A stretch of DNA of 64,000 bases from Orientallactaga sibirica (GCA_036365145.1 JAEOAD010000035.1:5207501-5271500), one strand, 5' to 3'. Numbered from the stretch's first letter, positions 44,722-56,455 are shown. Notes: generated from the sequence alone by a model not told the origin. Translations and numbers: made by a program.

Positions 44722-44974
44722 GGCTGAAGAGATGGCTTAGCGGTTAAGGCACCTGCCTGCAAAGCCTAAGAACACCCATTCGAATCTCCAGTTCCCACAT
44801 TTAGACAGATGCAAAAGTGATGCAAGCACGCATGCCCACAAGGGGGCGCACGTGTCTGGAATTCATTCACGCCAGCTGAGAGGCCGCTGGCACACCCATT
44901 CTCTCTCTGTCTCTCTTTCTCTCTGTGTTTCTCGCTCTCTGTGTGTCTCTCTCAAGTTAAAAATAAATAAATAA
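44722..44974 (+). mobile_element. Type-2 SINE
   Basis: Long variant. The upstream flank CAATGACCTCAGAGGA reappears only after the next SINE (about 45239), so the TSD brackets both. Confidence 0.88.
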
Positions 44975-45122
44975 GGGCTGGAGAGATGGCTTAGTGGTTA
45001 AGGCATTTGCCTGCAAAGCCAAAGGATCCCAGTTCAACTCTCCATGACCCATGTAAGCCAGATGCACAAGGGGGATGCATGCATCTGGAGTTCATTTGCA
45101 GTGGCTGGAGGCTCTGGCATGA

Positions 45123-45179
<57 letters not shown>

Positions 45180-45238
45180 CTCCCTCAAATAAATAAATAA
45201 AATATTTTTTTAATTATAAATAAATAAATAAAATATTT
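44975..45238 (+). mobile_element. Type-1 SINE inserted in the tail of a type-2 SINE
   Basis: Complete copy with long (CT)n at about 45125-45173 and A-rich tail. Its flanks are the (AAAT)n tail of the preceding SINE. Confidence 0.88.
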
Positions 45239-45426
45239 CAATGACCTCAGAGGAGCCAGACACCTGGCTACCTATCTCTAAAGAAAGAAGTTCACTGCCT
45301 TCATAGTCATCCCTCCCACTCCTTGAACATAAAACCTCCCTGGCCCTATGCTGGATGGACACCTTGCCTTTCCAGAGTCTCCACGGCTGAGATGTAAAGT
45401 GTCCCTCTACGACTGGACTCTCCCCT

Positions 45427-46015
45427 TGTTGGGCATTGCTAAAAATGGGCTGGGGCTGTGAGGGAGCTGGCCTGAACTGTTGGACACGGCCAGTGACCTT
45501 GGGCTGTGGGGAATGCAGCTGGCCTTATCATCAGGAACCCACCCTGGCGATGGTGACTGGCCCTCCTTGCCCTCGGGCAAGGTTGTAGTGCGCCCTGTCA
45601 TCGCCCAGAGTGGGCAGAACTGGCGAGGCCCTCCCCTTGATCCCAAAAAGCATCTGACCATTCCATAGACAGGCTTCCCCCCCCACACACAGTTCCTGAC
45701 CTTGTGGCTAGCTGTCCAAGAGACCCTTATGTGGCTGAAGTCACTTAGCTTTCCCACCACTATCTCCCTTACACTTCTGCCTTTCAACCAGTTAGACAGC
45801 AACCCATAAACTATGTATCCGATCACCATATAGTCTGTATGTGCAGTCTCAACCTTTCTCAAGTGTTTATAAACCCACTCCCCTTTTGAATAAACGAGTG
45901 CTGTCCATCAGACGGTCTCCCGGGTGTTCATTGCCCATCATAGCACTCACCTGCTGCTCTAGGACCTTGCTTCTTCCCCCAACTCCTCCTGCACCCAGGA
46001 CATCAGTGGCCAACA
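45427..46015 (+). mobile_element. Probable solo LTR of an endogenous retrovirus
   Basis: Ends TGTTGGGC and GGCCAACA form an inverted pair. Inside are TGTTTATAAACCC (TATA-like, about 45865), AATAAA at 45889-45894 and, just after, CAGACGGTCTCCCGG. The last motif also follows the polyadenylation signal of the LTR at 62854-63289, suggesting related families. Flanks CCCCT and ACCCT are a 4/5 TSD. No gag, pol or env remains. Confidence 0.6.
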
Positions 46016-47430
46016 ACCCTGAGGAACGGTGAGGACTCACATCCTCTAATAAAGCCTAATTCTTCTATCAAAGATATTCCTACTTGCTTCTGGTCTTTTT
46101 CTAAGAGAACACATGGGTTTCTCAGGTACACCTAATTCACACCACCACAGAGGCTCTACACTGACCCCTCTAACAAGCTCTACTTCATAACTCCACTCCA
46201 TAGATATAAAATGAGTCCCATGATGGGCAACAGCAAGGTGCTCGGTCTCGTTAGCTTCCTTTATATTTTACAAGGAGAACCAGTGATAAGCAAGACAAAT
46301 AACTTTTCTTTTTTAGCTGCTTGTGGTGATGTGTGCCTGTATGTGCCTATAACTAATGCAGGTGCTATGATTATGTGTTGACTGTACTGGGGTCACTGGT
46401 GATATTGAAAAGAAGTTATGAGGACAATATCATGACCAGAAGAGCAAAGAGAGATTGGGTATGAGAAAAGAGAAGGACAGCGCAAAAGGAAACAGATTGT
46501 GGAAATAGATGCACAACAATGTACACCAAACTGTAGGATGAAAATTGGTACCCATGGGAAATTTTATGTCTTGCACATTTTATCATATTTAGAAAGAAAG
46601 AGGAAGAAAATGACAGGCAAAGGGCAGTGTTGAATAATCAAAAGAAATTTGCAGAACGAAGAGAGAAATAGCTTGTGTATTTTCTTACAGGCATGATTAA
46701 TCCTATAGGGAATAAAATTTAAAAATTCCAGAAAGTTAACATTAATTACAGGATGAAATCCCTTGTGTAAAAGACAACTGGAACGCAGAATCAGATGATG
46801 CTGTGGGGTGGGATCCATGGGTATGTGGCTGAGGCGCAGGTACGCTGGAAGATTTGCTAGTGAACTAAATGTGAAGGCACATGGGGGGGAGGGGGGAAAG
46901 TATGGAGAGTTTATAGAGAGAGAAGAAAGTGTGAAATAAGTCTACTGAAAGGCAGAAAATAAGCAAGACTTCCTGATGTATGTGCTTAGGAATTTAAAGA
47001 GAAACCCATTGGTACAGTCCTGAGTTTCCTAGCTATATTTGGCTACTCAAGAAGTAAAGAGCAGGCAGAGCATTGGATTTAACCAGAATCTGGATACTGC
47101 TGGGCAAGGATGATGGAGGGGGAAGGTAGCAGAAAATAGAGAGTATTTTCAAGGAAAAGAAAAAAAAAACATGGAATGAATCTAAACTGAGTTAGGAAGG
47201 AAATGAAATCCCCAGAGGTTGTGCACAATAACCAATGGATGAAGTCATTGACTTACAGATCCACAGAGTCAGAGAATGGTCAAAGTAGTTAATTCCACAA
47301 TAAGAAACGAAGATCTGAGGTAGTAGAAGAGGCTGGCAGTCTCGATTTTAGAAGGAGCCACGCCAAACCAGATCAGGGAGGGATTTAAACAAAACTACAC
47401 TTTTCTTGGAAAAGATCAGAATATTTTTTC
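46016..47430. other. Unassigned sequence upstream of the full-length L1
   Basis: AT-rich, no repeat or gene recognised. A G-run lies at 46885-46898. The true L1 start could extend a little into this interval. Confidence 0.35.
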
Positions 47431-48496
47431 CGGGAAACAGCGGAAATCTCACTTTGGGGGTTGTGGCCCGACACGCTCCACAGCAGCTGAAGCAGCCGCC
47501 CCAATCCGCGGCGCTAAGCCGCTGCTCAGATCAGCTGAGACTCGCTGAGCTTCCCCTGCAGCCGCTGCCGCTGCCGCTGCTGCTGTCGCCGCCGCTGCCG
47601 CCACCGCAGAAACAAACAACAACAACAACAAAAATAATAAATAAACGGGGAACTTTCCAACCTCATCAGTCTCCTCTCAGAGTCCAGAAAGTGAAGAAAC
47701 GTCTGCTGAACTACTGAAAGAGCTACAGGAGAACACGGTGAGCCACTACAAGCTTCCTGAACTCGCCCATCCCCCAACCATCAGATCCCCAGTGAATTGG
47801 CAGAATTCAACCATTAGCAGCAGCCTGTACTACATCACCAACACCTGACCCAGCACAGCTAAGCCAAGTTCCACAGCTCAGGGAACGAGGTGGGCACTCA
47901 GCATTGGTGAGTTTGGAAGCCACACCAAAAGGTAACAAAGACCTGCATTGGAAGTGCTAACCTCCCTTTCCAGGTCAGGGCAGGTTATGGGTTACATATT
48001 GGTGGTTGGCCTTACCATTTTCAAATAAGCTGAATATGAGGTGTTGAATATTGCTGCCTGTAATACTTTTGGATTTAAAGGGTCTTTATCTTTTGCTTCT
48101 GTCATTATTGGGGGCAGGGTCTGATTCCTAGCTGACAAGATTAAAGGTGTGGAAGAAACACACCCTTAGGGATTTTGACATTATAAGACTCTTTGTTTCA
48201 ATTCCCACACTTGTATACTCTGTGCTCATGTTAATTGAATGTGCATTTGGCTCAATTGAAGTTTAGAACTTGCTACTAAATTGTTCCAGCAGTCCACTAC
48301 AATACTTGCTTACTAAGCAAAGTCAACATCTAGGATTACCTCTGAGGTGGACCTGGGTACAAGTGCTACACTTGGCACCTTAAACCCATATCCACACATA
48401 AGAACACTGCAGATAACTAGAAACCCTAAGCATTAAATCAATCCAGGATGCAAAAATCACTACATTATAATACAAGAAACACAAAGAATCAAGACA
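47431..48496 (+). promoter_or_regulatory. L1 5' UTR with CpG-rich, CNG-repeat promoter-like segment
   Basis: Bases about 47465-47605 are GC-rich with many CpG dinucleotides and runs of CCGCTG-type triplets. The rest (47,640-48,496) is AT-richer, leading to ORF1. L1 5' UTRs carry an internal Pol II promoter; which bases do so here is not visible. The CNG run produces an artefactual alanine-rich frame on the minus strand. Confidence 0.6.
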
Positions 48497-49549
48497 ATGC
48501 AATGCAATCCCACAAAAATTACAAATCCATCAGAATTGTTCACCAATGAAACAGTTTTAGATGAAATTCCTGACAAAGATTTCAAGGGAATGATGTTATC
48601 TATACTCAAAGAAATAAAAGAAGAAATGAAAGCAATCCGAGAAGAAAACAAAGGAATTAGAGAAGAAAACAAACTGTTGAAGGAGATTACAGAGAAACAG
48701 TTTAATGAAATAAAAAGGTCATTAGAGGACATGAATAAGGAAATAGAACTACTGAAGAAAAACCAGGCTGAAATCCTAGCCCGGAAGAACACAGTCAGTG
48801 AAATAAAAACCTCTGTGGAAAGTGTCACTAGTAGAATGGATGAAGGAGAGGACAGAATATCTAAACTAGAAGACCAGATGGCAGACCTATCACAGTCCAA
48901 CAAAGAGAAAGACAAGCTAATAGAAAGGTATGAATGGGAACTCCAAGACATGCGGGACTCTATGAAAAGATCAAACATAAGAATTCAAGGTATAGCAGAA
49001 GGGGAAGAATTTCAATCCAGAGGCTTAGTAGGTGTTTTCCACAAAATCATAGAAGAAAATTTTCCCCAAATTGGGAAAGAAATGCCAATGCAGATACAGG
49101 AAGCATTTAGAAAACCAAACAGACAAAACCTAGAAAGATCCTCTTCTCGCCATGTTATAATTAAACTACTAAATACGCAAACCAAAGAAAATATATTGAA
49201 AGCAGTTAGAGAGAAAAAGCAAATGACCTACAAGGGGAAACCCATCAGGGTCACAGCAGATTACTCAACACAAACTTTAAAAGCCAGACGGGCCTGGAGT
49301 GATGTATTCCAAGTCCTGAAAGATAAAAACTGCCAACCAAGATTACTTTATCCTGCAAAGCTTTCTATCCAAATTGATGGAGAAACAAGGACATTCCACA
49401 ACAAAGACAGGCTAAAGGAATTTATGACAACTAAACCAGCTCTACAGAAAATACTTGCAGGAATCATTCATGCTGAAGAAAAAGCAAAACACACACAGCA
49501 GGAAATAGGAAAAAAGAAATCATACTCAACAGTTAGAACAAGTGAGTAA
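48497..49549 (+). CDS. L1 ORF1: L1 ORF1 protein (RNA-binding chaperone), intact
   Basis: 350 residues, close to the usual length of rodent L1 ORF1p. Known role: it trimerises and coats L1 RNA in cytoplasmic particles, acting as a nucleic-acid chaperone for target-primed reverse transcription. Visible here: a polar N-terminus, a long charged heptad-rich coiled coil at about residues 35-150 (EIKEEMKAIREENKG start), an RRM-like domain starting at SNIRIQGIAEGEE near residue 160, and the conserved C-terminal block ARRAWSDVFQVLKDK followed by LLYPAKLSI. The chosen start is the first ATG of the frame. The stop TAA ends at 49549, 34 bases before the first ATG of ORF2. No stop or frameshift interrupts it, unlike ORF2. 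It has no homologue of a host gene. Confidence 0.93.
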   Translation: MQCNPTKITNPSELFTNETVLDEIPDKDFKGMMLSILKEIKEEMKAIREENKGIREENKLLKEITEKQFNEIKRSLEDMNKEIELLKKNQAEILARKNTVSEIKTSVESVTSRMDEGEDRISKLEDQMADLSQSNKEKDKLIERYEWELQDMRDSMKRSNIRIQGIAEGEEFQSRGLVGVFHKIIEENFPQIGKEMPMQIQEAFRKPNRQNLERSSSRHVIIKLLNTQTKENILKAVREKKQMTYKGKPIRVTADYSTQTLKARRAWSDVFQVLKDKNCQPRLLYPAKLSIQIDGETRTFHNKDRLKEFMTTKPALQKILAGIIHAEEKAKHTQQEIGKKKSYSTVRTSE

Positions 49550-49583
49550 AACGAAAACCAGGAAGAACTACAAAACAAGAAAA

Positions 49584-52500
49584 ATGGAGAGATCAAATAC
49601 ATATCTTTCAATAATAACTCTCAATATCAATGGCCTCAATGCCCCAACCAAAAGACATAGACTGGCAGACTGGATTAGAAAGCAGGATCCTACCATCTGT
49701 TGCCTCCAGGAAACTCACCTCTCATTAAAAGATAGAAACATTCTTAGGGTGAAAGGATGGAAAAAGACATATCAAGCAAATGGACCTAGAAAACAAGCAG
49801 GGGTTGCCATCCTAATTTCTGACAGGATAGACTTCAAACCAACATTGGTGAGGAAAGATAAAGCAGGTCACTTTATATTGATTAAAGGAACACTCCAACA
49901 GGAGGACATCACAATCCTAAACATTTATGCTCCCAACATGGGGCCCCCAATTACATCAAACAAACACTATCGGACTTAAGGTCAGAGATAACCCCTAACA
50001 CAATAGTAGTGGGTGACTTCAATACCCCGCTCTCACCACTTGACAGGTCTACCCAACAAAAAATAAACAGAGAGACATCTGCATTAAATGATATCATGGA
50101 ACAAATGGACCTAACAGATATATACAGAACATTCCATCCAAATGCTGCAGAATATACATTCTTCTCAGCAGCACATGGGACATTCTCTAAAATAGACCAT
50201 ATGATAGGGCACAAATCAAATCTTAACAAATACAGGAAAATTGAAATAATCCCTTGTATGCTATCTGACCACAACGGGATTAAACTGCAAATCAACAACA
50301 AGAAAAACTACAGAGCATACAGAAATTCATGGAGACTAAACAGTACATTATTGAATGATGTATGGGTCATTGAAGAAATTAAAAAGGAAATCAAGAAATT
50401 CATAGAATCAAATGATGATGAGAATACAACATACCAAAACCTATGGGACACAATGAAGGCTGTCCTATGAGGGAAATTTATAGCTCTAAGTGCTTATATT
50501 AAGAAATCAGAGAGTTCACAACTAAACAATTTAATGCTCCACCTTAAGGCCTTGGAAAGAGAGGAACAAGACAAACCAAAAATCAGTAGATGGGAAGAAA
50601 TAATAAAGGTTAGGGCAGAAATTAATGAAATAGAAACCAAAAAAACAATTAAAAAAATCAATGAAACAAAAAGTTGGTTCTTTGAAAGGATAAACAAGAT
50701 TGACAAACCCTTAGCAAATCTGACCAAAAGAAAGAGAGAAGAGACAAAAATTGATAAGATTAGAGATGAAAAAGGCAACATCACAACAGATACCAAAGAA
50801 ATTCAGAAAATCATACGGACATACTTTAAGAATATATATGCCTCTAAGTTTGAAAACCTGAAAGAAATGGATGATTTCCTTGATTCATATGACCTACCAA
50901 AATTGAATCAAGATGAGATAAACCATTTAAATAGACCTATAACAACCACAGAGATCCAGGCAGTCATAAAAAGTCTCCCAACTAAAAAAAGCCCAGGCCC
51001 AGATGGATTCACTGCTGAATTTTACCAGACATTCCTGGAAGATCTAACACCAATTCTTCTCAAACTTTTCCAGAAAATAGAAAAGGAAGGAATTCTACCA
51101 AAATCCTTCTATGAAGCCAGCATCACCCTGATACCAAAACCGGACAAAGACAGATCAAAAAAAGAAAATTATAGACCAATCTCCCTCATGAACATAGATG
51201 CAAAAATTCTCAACAAAATACTGGCAAACAGAATACAAGAATATATCAGACAGATTATTCACCCTGACCAAGTAGGCTTTATCCCAGAGATGCAGGGATG
51301 GTTCAACATACGCAAGTCCATAAATGTAATACACCATATTAATGGTCTGAAGGACAAAAATCATATGGTCATCTCAATAGATGCAGAAAAGGCATTTGAC
51401 AAAATCCAACACCCCTTTATGGTGAAAGTATTACAGAAACTGGGAATAGAAGGAACATATCTCAACATAATAAAAGCTATTTATGACAAACCTACAGCCA
51501 ACATAATACTAAATGGGGAAAAACTTGAAGCTTTTCCTCTAAATTCAGGAACAAGACAAGGGTGTCCACTTTCCCCACTACTATTTAATATAGTACTGGA
51601 AGTCTTAGCCATAGCAATAAGGCAAGAGACACTCATAAAGGGGATACAAATCGGAAGGGAAGAGATCAAATTATCATTATTTGCAGATGATATGATTCTA
51701 TACATAACAGACCCTAAAGACTCTACCAGCAAACTGTTAGAGCTGATAAACACTTTTAGCAATGTAGCAGGATACAAAATAAACACACAGAAATCAGTAG
51801 CTTTTCTATACACTAACAACAAACATGCAGAGGATGAAATCAGGAAATCTCTCCCATTCACAATTGCCTCAAAAAAATAAAATACCTTGGAATAAACTTA
51901 ACCAAGGAAGTGAAGGACCTCTACAATGAGAACTTTAAAAACTCGAGCGACAAATTACAGAAGACACAAGGAAATGGAAAGACATTCCATGCTCCTGGAT
52001 GGAAGAAGAATCAATATTGTGAAAATGTCAATCTTACCAAAAGCAATCTACACATTTAATGCAATCCCCATTAAAATTCCAATAGCATTCTTCACAGAAA
52101 TAGAAAAAACAATACTAAAATTCATCTGGAAACACAAAAAACCTCGAATAGCCAAAACAATTTTTGCAACAAAAATCAGGCAGGGGTATAACCATACCCG
52201 ATTTTCAAGTTATACTACAAAGCCATAGTAACAAAAACAGCATGGTACTGGCACAAGGACAGACAGGTAGATCAATGGAACAGAATAGAAGACCCAAATA
52301 TTAATCCAAGCAGCTACAGATACCTGATCTTTGACAAAAATGCCAAAAATATTCATTGGAGAAAAGATAGCCTCTTTAACAAGTGGTGCTGGGAAAACTG
52401 GACATCTGTATGTAAAAGGATAAACATAGATCCTTGTCTCTCTCCATGCACAAGAGTCAAGTCCAAATGGATCAGAGACCTTAATATCAGACCTGAAACT

Positions 52501-53405
52501 CTGAAACTGCTAGAGGAAAAAGTAGGGGAAACTCTTCAACATATTGGAATAGGCAAAGACTTCCTGAATATAACTCCAATTGCTCAGAGAATAAAACCAC
52601 TAATCAACCACTGGGACCTTATGAAATTACAAAGCTTTTGTACAGCAAAGGATACTGTGAATAGAGCAAAAAGACAACCTACAGAATGGGAGAAAATCTT
52701 TGCCAGCTATACATCTGACAGAGGATTAATATCCAGAATATACAAAGAACTCAAAAAACAGAATAATATGAATTCAAACAACCCAGTTAAAAATGGGCTA
52801 TGGAACTAAATAGAGAATTCATGGAAGATGAAATACAGATGGCATATAAACATCTAAAAAAATGTTCCACATCCTTAGCCATCAGGGAAATGCAAATTAA
52901 AACCACTTTGAGATTCCATTTCACTCCTGTCAGAATGGCTACCATCAAGAAAACAAATGACAATAAGTGTTGGCGTGGATGCGGAAAAACAGGAACACTT
53001 CTACACTGTTGGTGGGAATGTAAGCTGGTCCAGCCATTGTGGAAATCAGTGTGGAGGTTCTTGAGACAGCTAGAGATAGATTTACCATATGATCCAGCTA
53101 TAGCACTCCTAGGCATATATCCAGAGGACTCTTCTCACTACCTTAGAGATACTTGCAAAACCATGTTTATTGCTGCTCTATTCACAATAGCTAGGAAATG
53201 GAAGCAGCCTAGATGTCCCTCCACAGATGAGTGGATAATAAAGATGTGGTACATTTACACAATGGAGTTCTATTCAGCGGTAAAGAAAAACGAAATTATG
53301 CAATTTGCAGGGAAATGGATGGATCTGGAAAGGATTATACTAAGTGAGGTAACCCAGGCTCAGAAAGCCAAACGTCACATGTTCTCTCTCATATGTGGAT
53401 CCTAG
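49584..53405 (+). pseudogene. L1 ORF2: L1 ORF2 (endonuclease/reverse transcriptase), disrupted
   Basis: Known role: nicks target DNA and reverse-transcribes L1 and SINE RNA at the nick. Endonuclease: LNINGLNAPTKRHR, CCLQETHL (catalytic Glu), [16 protein letters not shown] and LSDHNGIK (catalytic Asp-His). [52 protein letters not shown] and FADD at 51680-51691. A C-terminal Cys motif CX3CX7HX4C lies at 52968-53021, and the frame ends at 53405. Breaks: a one-base loss at about 49940 (GGGG to GGG), TGA at 50468-50470 replacing an expected Arg codon, a one-base loss in the A-run 51871-51877, net shifts at about 51935-52000, two shifts at 52183-52205, and one at about 52795. The longest open piece is 50534-51880. 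The first ATG is 49584; the frame is open upstream to 49542. Confidence 0.92.
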
Positions 53406-54686
53406 CTACCAATGTATAGACTTGTGTGTGAACTGGAACCAAAAATAGGTACCAGAAACCAGTAAGCTGGTAAAAGGCTATAAGGGAGGGAGGAAAGGGA
53501 AGGACTTAAGTGTATGGTAATGCACATATGTAAGTAGAAGAACTGATTTCAGGGAGGGGAATGTCCTAAGTGAGGCCATGGGAAGAGAATGCATACAAGA
53601 AGGGCAGGGGGAGGATCAATCTAAACTCAAGATATTGTGAATAAGACATATGTAAAAAAATTTTTTTTTTTTAATAAGGGCACGTCTAGAAGCTGTAGAC
53701 TGTTACTAGAAAATTTTCAGTACTTGGGATGGAATACCTTCCAGTGAGTTGTTGGCCAAGGAGATCCCGGTAGCCTCCAAAACATTAAAGGCTCTTGCCA
53801 AAGCCCTTGGTTTCCCTAGAGAAACAGATAGTAAGACCCTATTGCTGAAGACATCTCATGCCTGAGAAGCATGGTCACTGAGAAAGCAACCTGGTGTGGA
53901 GCAGAAAATCTTCTCCCTGTAGACCAGCCAACTGAAAGCTGGAAAAAGCTGCATTGCACACAGCGTATGGGAGACAGAAGTCATCTACAGTGAAAACAGT
54001 GGACGTTGAATATTCAAGCTTGGCCAGACAGGCCTGATGACTGAACGGGTGCAATAGTGGCATGTCTAGTCTTGGGGTAACCAACTGCTCCATAATTGTA
54101 CTGAAGGCCCTCTCTACGGGAGGGAATACATACCTGGTACTGAAAAACCTAAGTAAAAGTCTTTGGTAGGTGAGGTCATGAGCCTTAGGGGTATAAGCCT
54201 GCTCCCATCTGACTAAATGTATATATTATTCCCACCAAGCTGCCCTGAAAGCACTACACTTAATGTTCATATTCACATATTAACGCTACTCTCACTTCTG
54301 GTTAGAGAAGCTTCTCTTTTCAGATGGTGATGACCACTGGGATGACCCAAAAGGCAACATAGTGCTGAGAAGAAGGGATGGAGGAATGCCCAGCACTGAA
54401 ACACCTCTGTCACACCCTACAAGGCTCAGGGACCATTGTGGAAGAGGGGCGGATAGAATGGAAGAGCCAAAGGAAGGGTATAACCTCTTACAATGCAACT
54501 GTCCAGACAGAAACTGGCCTCGATATCCATGACCTTGCAGTGCCTAGCAATACCTTTGCAAAACCCTCAAAATAGAAGAAAAAGATGATGACATCAAATT
54601 AGAGAAAGAGAGACTAATGAGAGAGGGGAATGGGGGAGGGGGGATATGATAGAGACTTGAGTTAAAAACAATTAAAAAAAAAAAAA
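53406..54686 (+). mobile_element. L1 3' UTR and poly-A of the full-length element
   Basis: About 1.28 kb. Contains TAAAAAAATTTTTTTTTTTTAAT at about 53650-53675, then blocks shared with the truncated L1 tails elsewhere in the window. The GGGATATGATAGAG near the end and poly-A follow. A G-rich patch precedes the end (about 54627-54645). Confidence 0.85.
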
Positions 54687-54783
54687 GAACTGGGGGAATG
54701 CTAAGGGGGAGGGAAGGGAAATATCAGGGCCACTCAGTGAGATCCCCTGATGCCCCATTTTTCTTTGTATCAGGGTGAGTAGA

Positions 54784-54791
54784 GCACCCAT

Positions 54792-54829
<38 letters not shown>

Positions 54830-54877
54830 CCTCTCTCTTCCTCTCTCTTGTTCTCTCAAATTAAAAAAAAAAAATGC
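54784..54877 (+). mobile_element. 5'-truncated SINE tail
   Basis: Only GCACCCATTCTCTC, a CT tract, CTCTCAAATT and poly-A remain of a type-1 SINE. Confidence 0.6.
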
Positions 54878-55368
54878 ATCGCTTTTGTCTTTAACATGGG
54901 CCATGCTTTCCAGAAGGAAAGCACCTGTGAATGAGGAGGTATGTTTCTTGGGAATTAGGTGAGCCTAAAGTTATATAGAGCCATGAGGGATATGTGAGCA
55001 GGTGGTAACTTCCTCCCGGGAGGCCAAAGCCTTTTGTCTGAGATAAATGGAACAAGGAGGTGGAAGAACGGTAGTATACCTAATAGCTTCCTGAAGGAAG
55101 TTTCTTGTTGAGAGCTGCTCCTGGAAACCAGTGTTTGGGCATTATGCAGTCTTGTAAGCCCTATACCCTCTATACACCCAGTCCTGCTATTGATCCTTGC
55201 GATTACAAAACAAATAGAAATTCTCCCCTAAGTTCTTCTGCTCATTCATTCAGTAACTGTTATTGAGACAGGGACCCTTCTGGGTGTTAGGAAAACAAAT
55301 GAGTAATACACTCAGGCCAATGGAGCAGACAGATCCCTAAACATACAAATAAAAAGACAGTAAGTACA
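54878..55368. other. Unassigned sequence
   Basis: No gene recognised. TCATTCATTCAGTAACTGTT and TTCTGGGTGTTAGG at about 55232-55290 faintly resemble an ancient L2/MIR-type repeat. Confidence 0.3.
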
Positions 55369-55555
55369 GGGGCTGGAGGGATGGCTTAGTGGTTAAAGCA
55401 TTTGCCTGCAAAGCAAAAGGACCCAGGTTTGATTCTCCAGGACTCACGTAAGCCAGATGCACAAGGTGGCGTGTGCGTCTGGAGTTCATTTGCAAGTGGC
55501 TAGAGGCCCTGTTGTGCCCATCCTCTCCGCCCCCCCTCAAATAAAATTTTTAAAA
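55369..55555 (+). mobile_element. Type-1 SINE
   Basis: Complete copy with very short CT tract. ACAGTAAGTACA before and ACAGTAAGCACA after (about 55567) are the probable TSD. Confidence 0.87.
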
Positions 55556-55848
55556 ACACAGTAACACAGTAAGCACAATGCTAACTATAGACACAAGGTC
55601 AGAGAAGCCTTTATGGAGTACAAGAATCTGCTTTTCAGGGTGGCGCTTGAAGTCTTGCTGAAGGGGTTGTCATCAGAACTGAGACCAGAAAAGGGAAGGA
55701 GGAGCTGGAGAAATGGAGTCAGGAAGAAGAAGATGTTACCAGAAAAAGGAACCTTGTGTATCCTCTCCTCAAGACAGAAAGGTTTGTATGCATGGCCAGA
55801 ATGTGCAGGGCAGTAGAGGATCTAAGACTGTATCTCAAGAAAATTAGC

Positions 55849-56007
55849 AGGATTGAGAGATGGCTTAGTGGTTAAGACACTTGCCTACAAATCCAAAGGA
55901 TCAAGGTTCCATTCCCCAGAACCCATGTAAGCAAGATGCTCAAGGTGGTACGTGCATCTGGAGCCTGTTTGCAGTGGCTGGAGACCCTGACACACCCATT
56001 CTTTTCT

Positions 56008-56042
<35 letters not shown>

Positions 56043-56106
56043 GCTTCTCTCTTTTTCTCTACCTACCTTTCTCTCTGTCGAATAAATAAATAAAAATAAA
56101 AATGTT
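55849..56106 (+). mobile_element. Type-1 SINE
   Basis: Body with diverged head (AGGATTGAGAGATGGCTTAG), CT/GT-rich tract and (AAAT)n tail. Confidence 0.83.
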
Positions 56107-56112
56107 TTTTAA

Positions 56113-56274
56113 GCCAGGCATGGTGGCGCATGCCTTTAATCCCAGCATTCGGAAGGCAAAGGTAGGAGGATCGCCATGAGTTCGAGGGCACCCTGAGACT
56201 ACATAGTGAATTCCAGGTCAGCCTGGGCTAGAGTGAGACCCTACCTTGAAAAACCAAAAAATGAAAAAGCAAAA
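56113..56274 (+). mobile_element. B1 SINE in the tail of a type-1 SINE
   Basis: Full B1. TSD AAAATGTTTTTTAA at about 56099-56112 and again at about 56275-56288. Confidence 0.92.
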
Positions 56275-56384
56275 AAATGTTTTTTAAATATAACAAAAAA
56301 TAAAATTAGCATTAACAAAAGTAGCATGGAGGGAATATCACCAACTTTTATCCTTATTTTCTGCATGTTCCAATTTTTAAAATA

Positions 56385-56455
56385 TTAAGGATTGAACCTG
56401 GAGTCTCACACATGCTAAGCAAGCACTCTATCACTGAACCATAACCCTAGCCTAC
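56385..56455 (-). mobile_element. ID-type SINE
   Basis: Reverse ID head: GGATTGAACCTGGAGTCTC, GCTAAGCAAGCACTCTATCA, CTGAACCATAACCCTAGCC. Confidence 0.65.

Larger units (their letters stand above)
47431..54686 (+). mobile_element. Near-full-length L1 retrotransposon (about 7.2 kb)
   Basis: Order is GC-rich 5' UTR, ORF1, 34-bp gap, ORF2, long 3' UTR and poly-A at about 54670-54686. The 3' UTR matches the truncated L1 tails at 3.0-4.2 kb and 62.2-63.5 kb, so all belong to one broad lineage. ORF1 is open throughout and ORF2 is broken. I found no convincing TSD, so the exact 5' boundary is uncertain. Confidence 0.9.

Noticed and set aside
45407..45862. 151-codon minus-strand frame
   Set aside because: Lies almost wholly in a probable LTR, antisense to it, with no recognised domain.
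47400..47430. L1 target-site duplication with 54686-54710
   Set aside because: A short AAAAGA similarity is all that is shared; too weak to fix the element's ends.
47449..47631. Alanine-rich minus-strand frame
   Set aside because: Artefact of the CNG repeat in the L1 5' UTR.
48460..48978. 172-codon minus-strand frame
   Set aside because: Antisense shadow of the A-rich L1 ORF1; its serine/leucine/phenylalanine composition is what antisense ORF1 gives.
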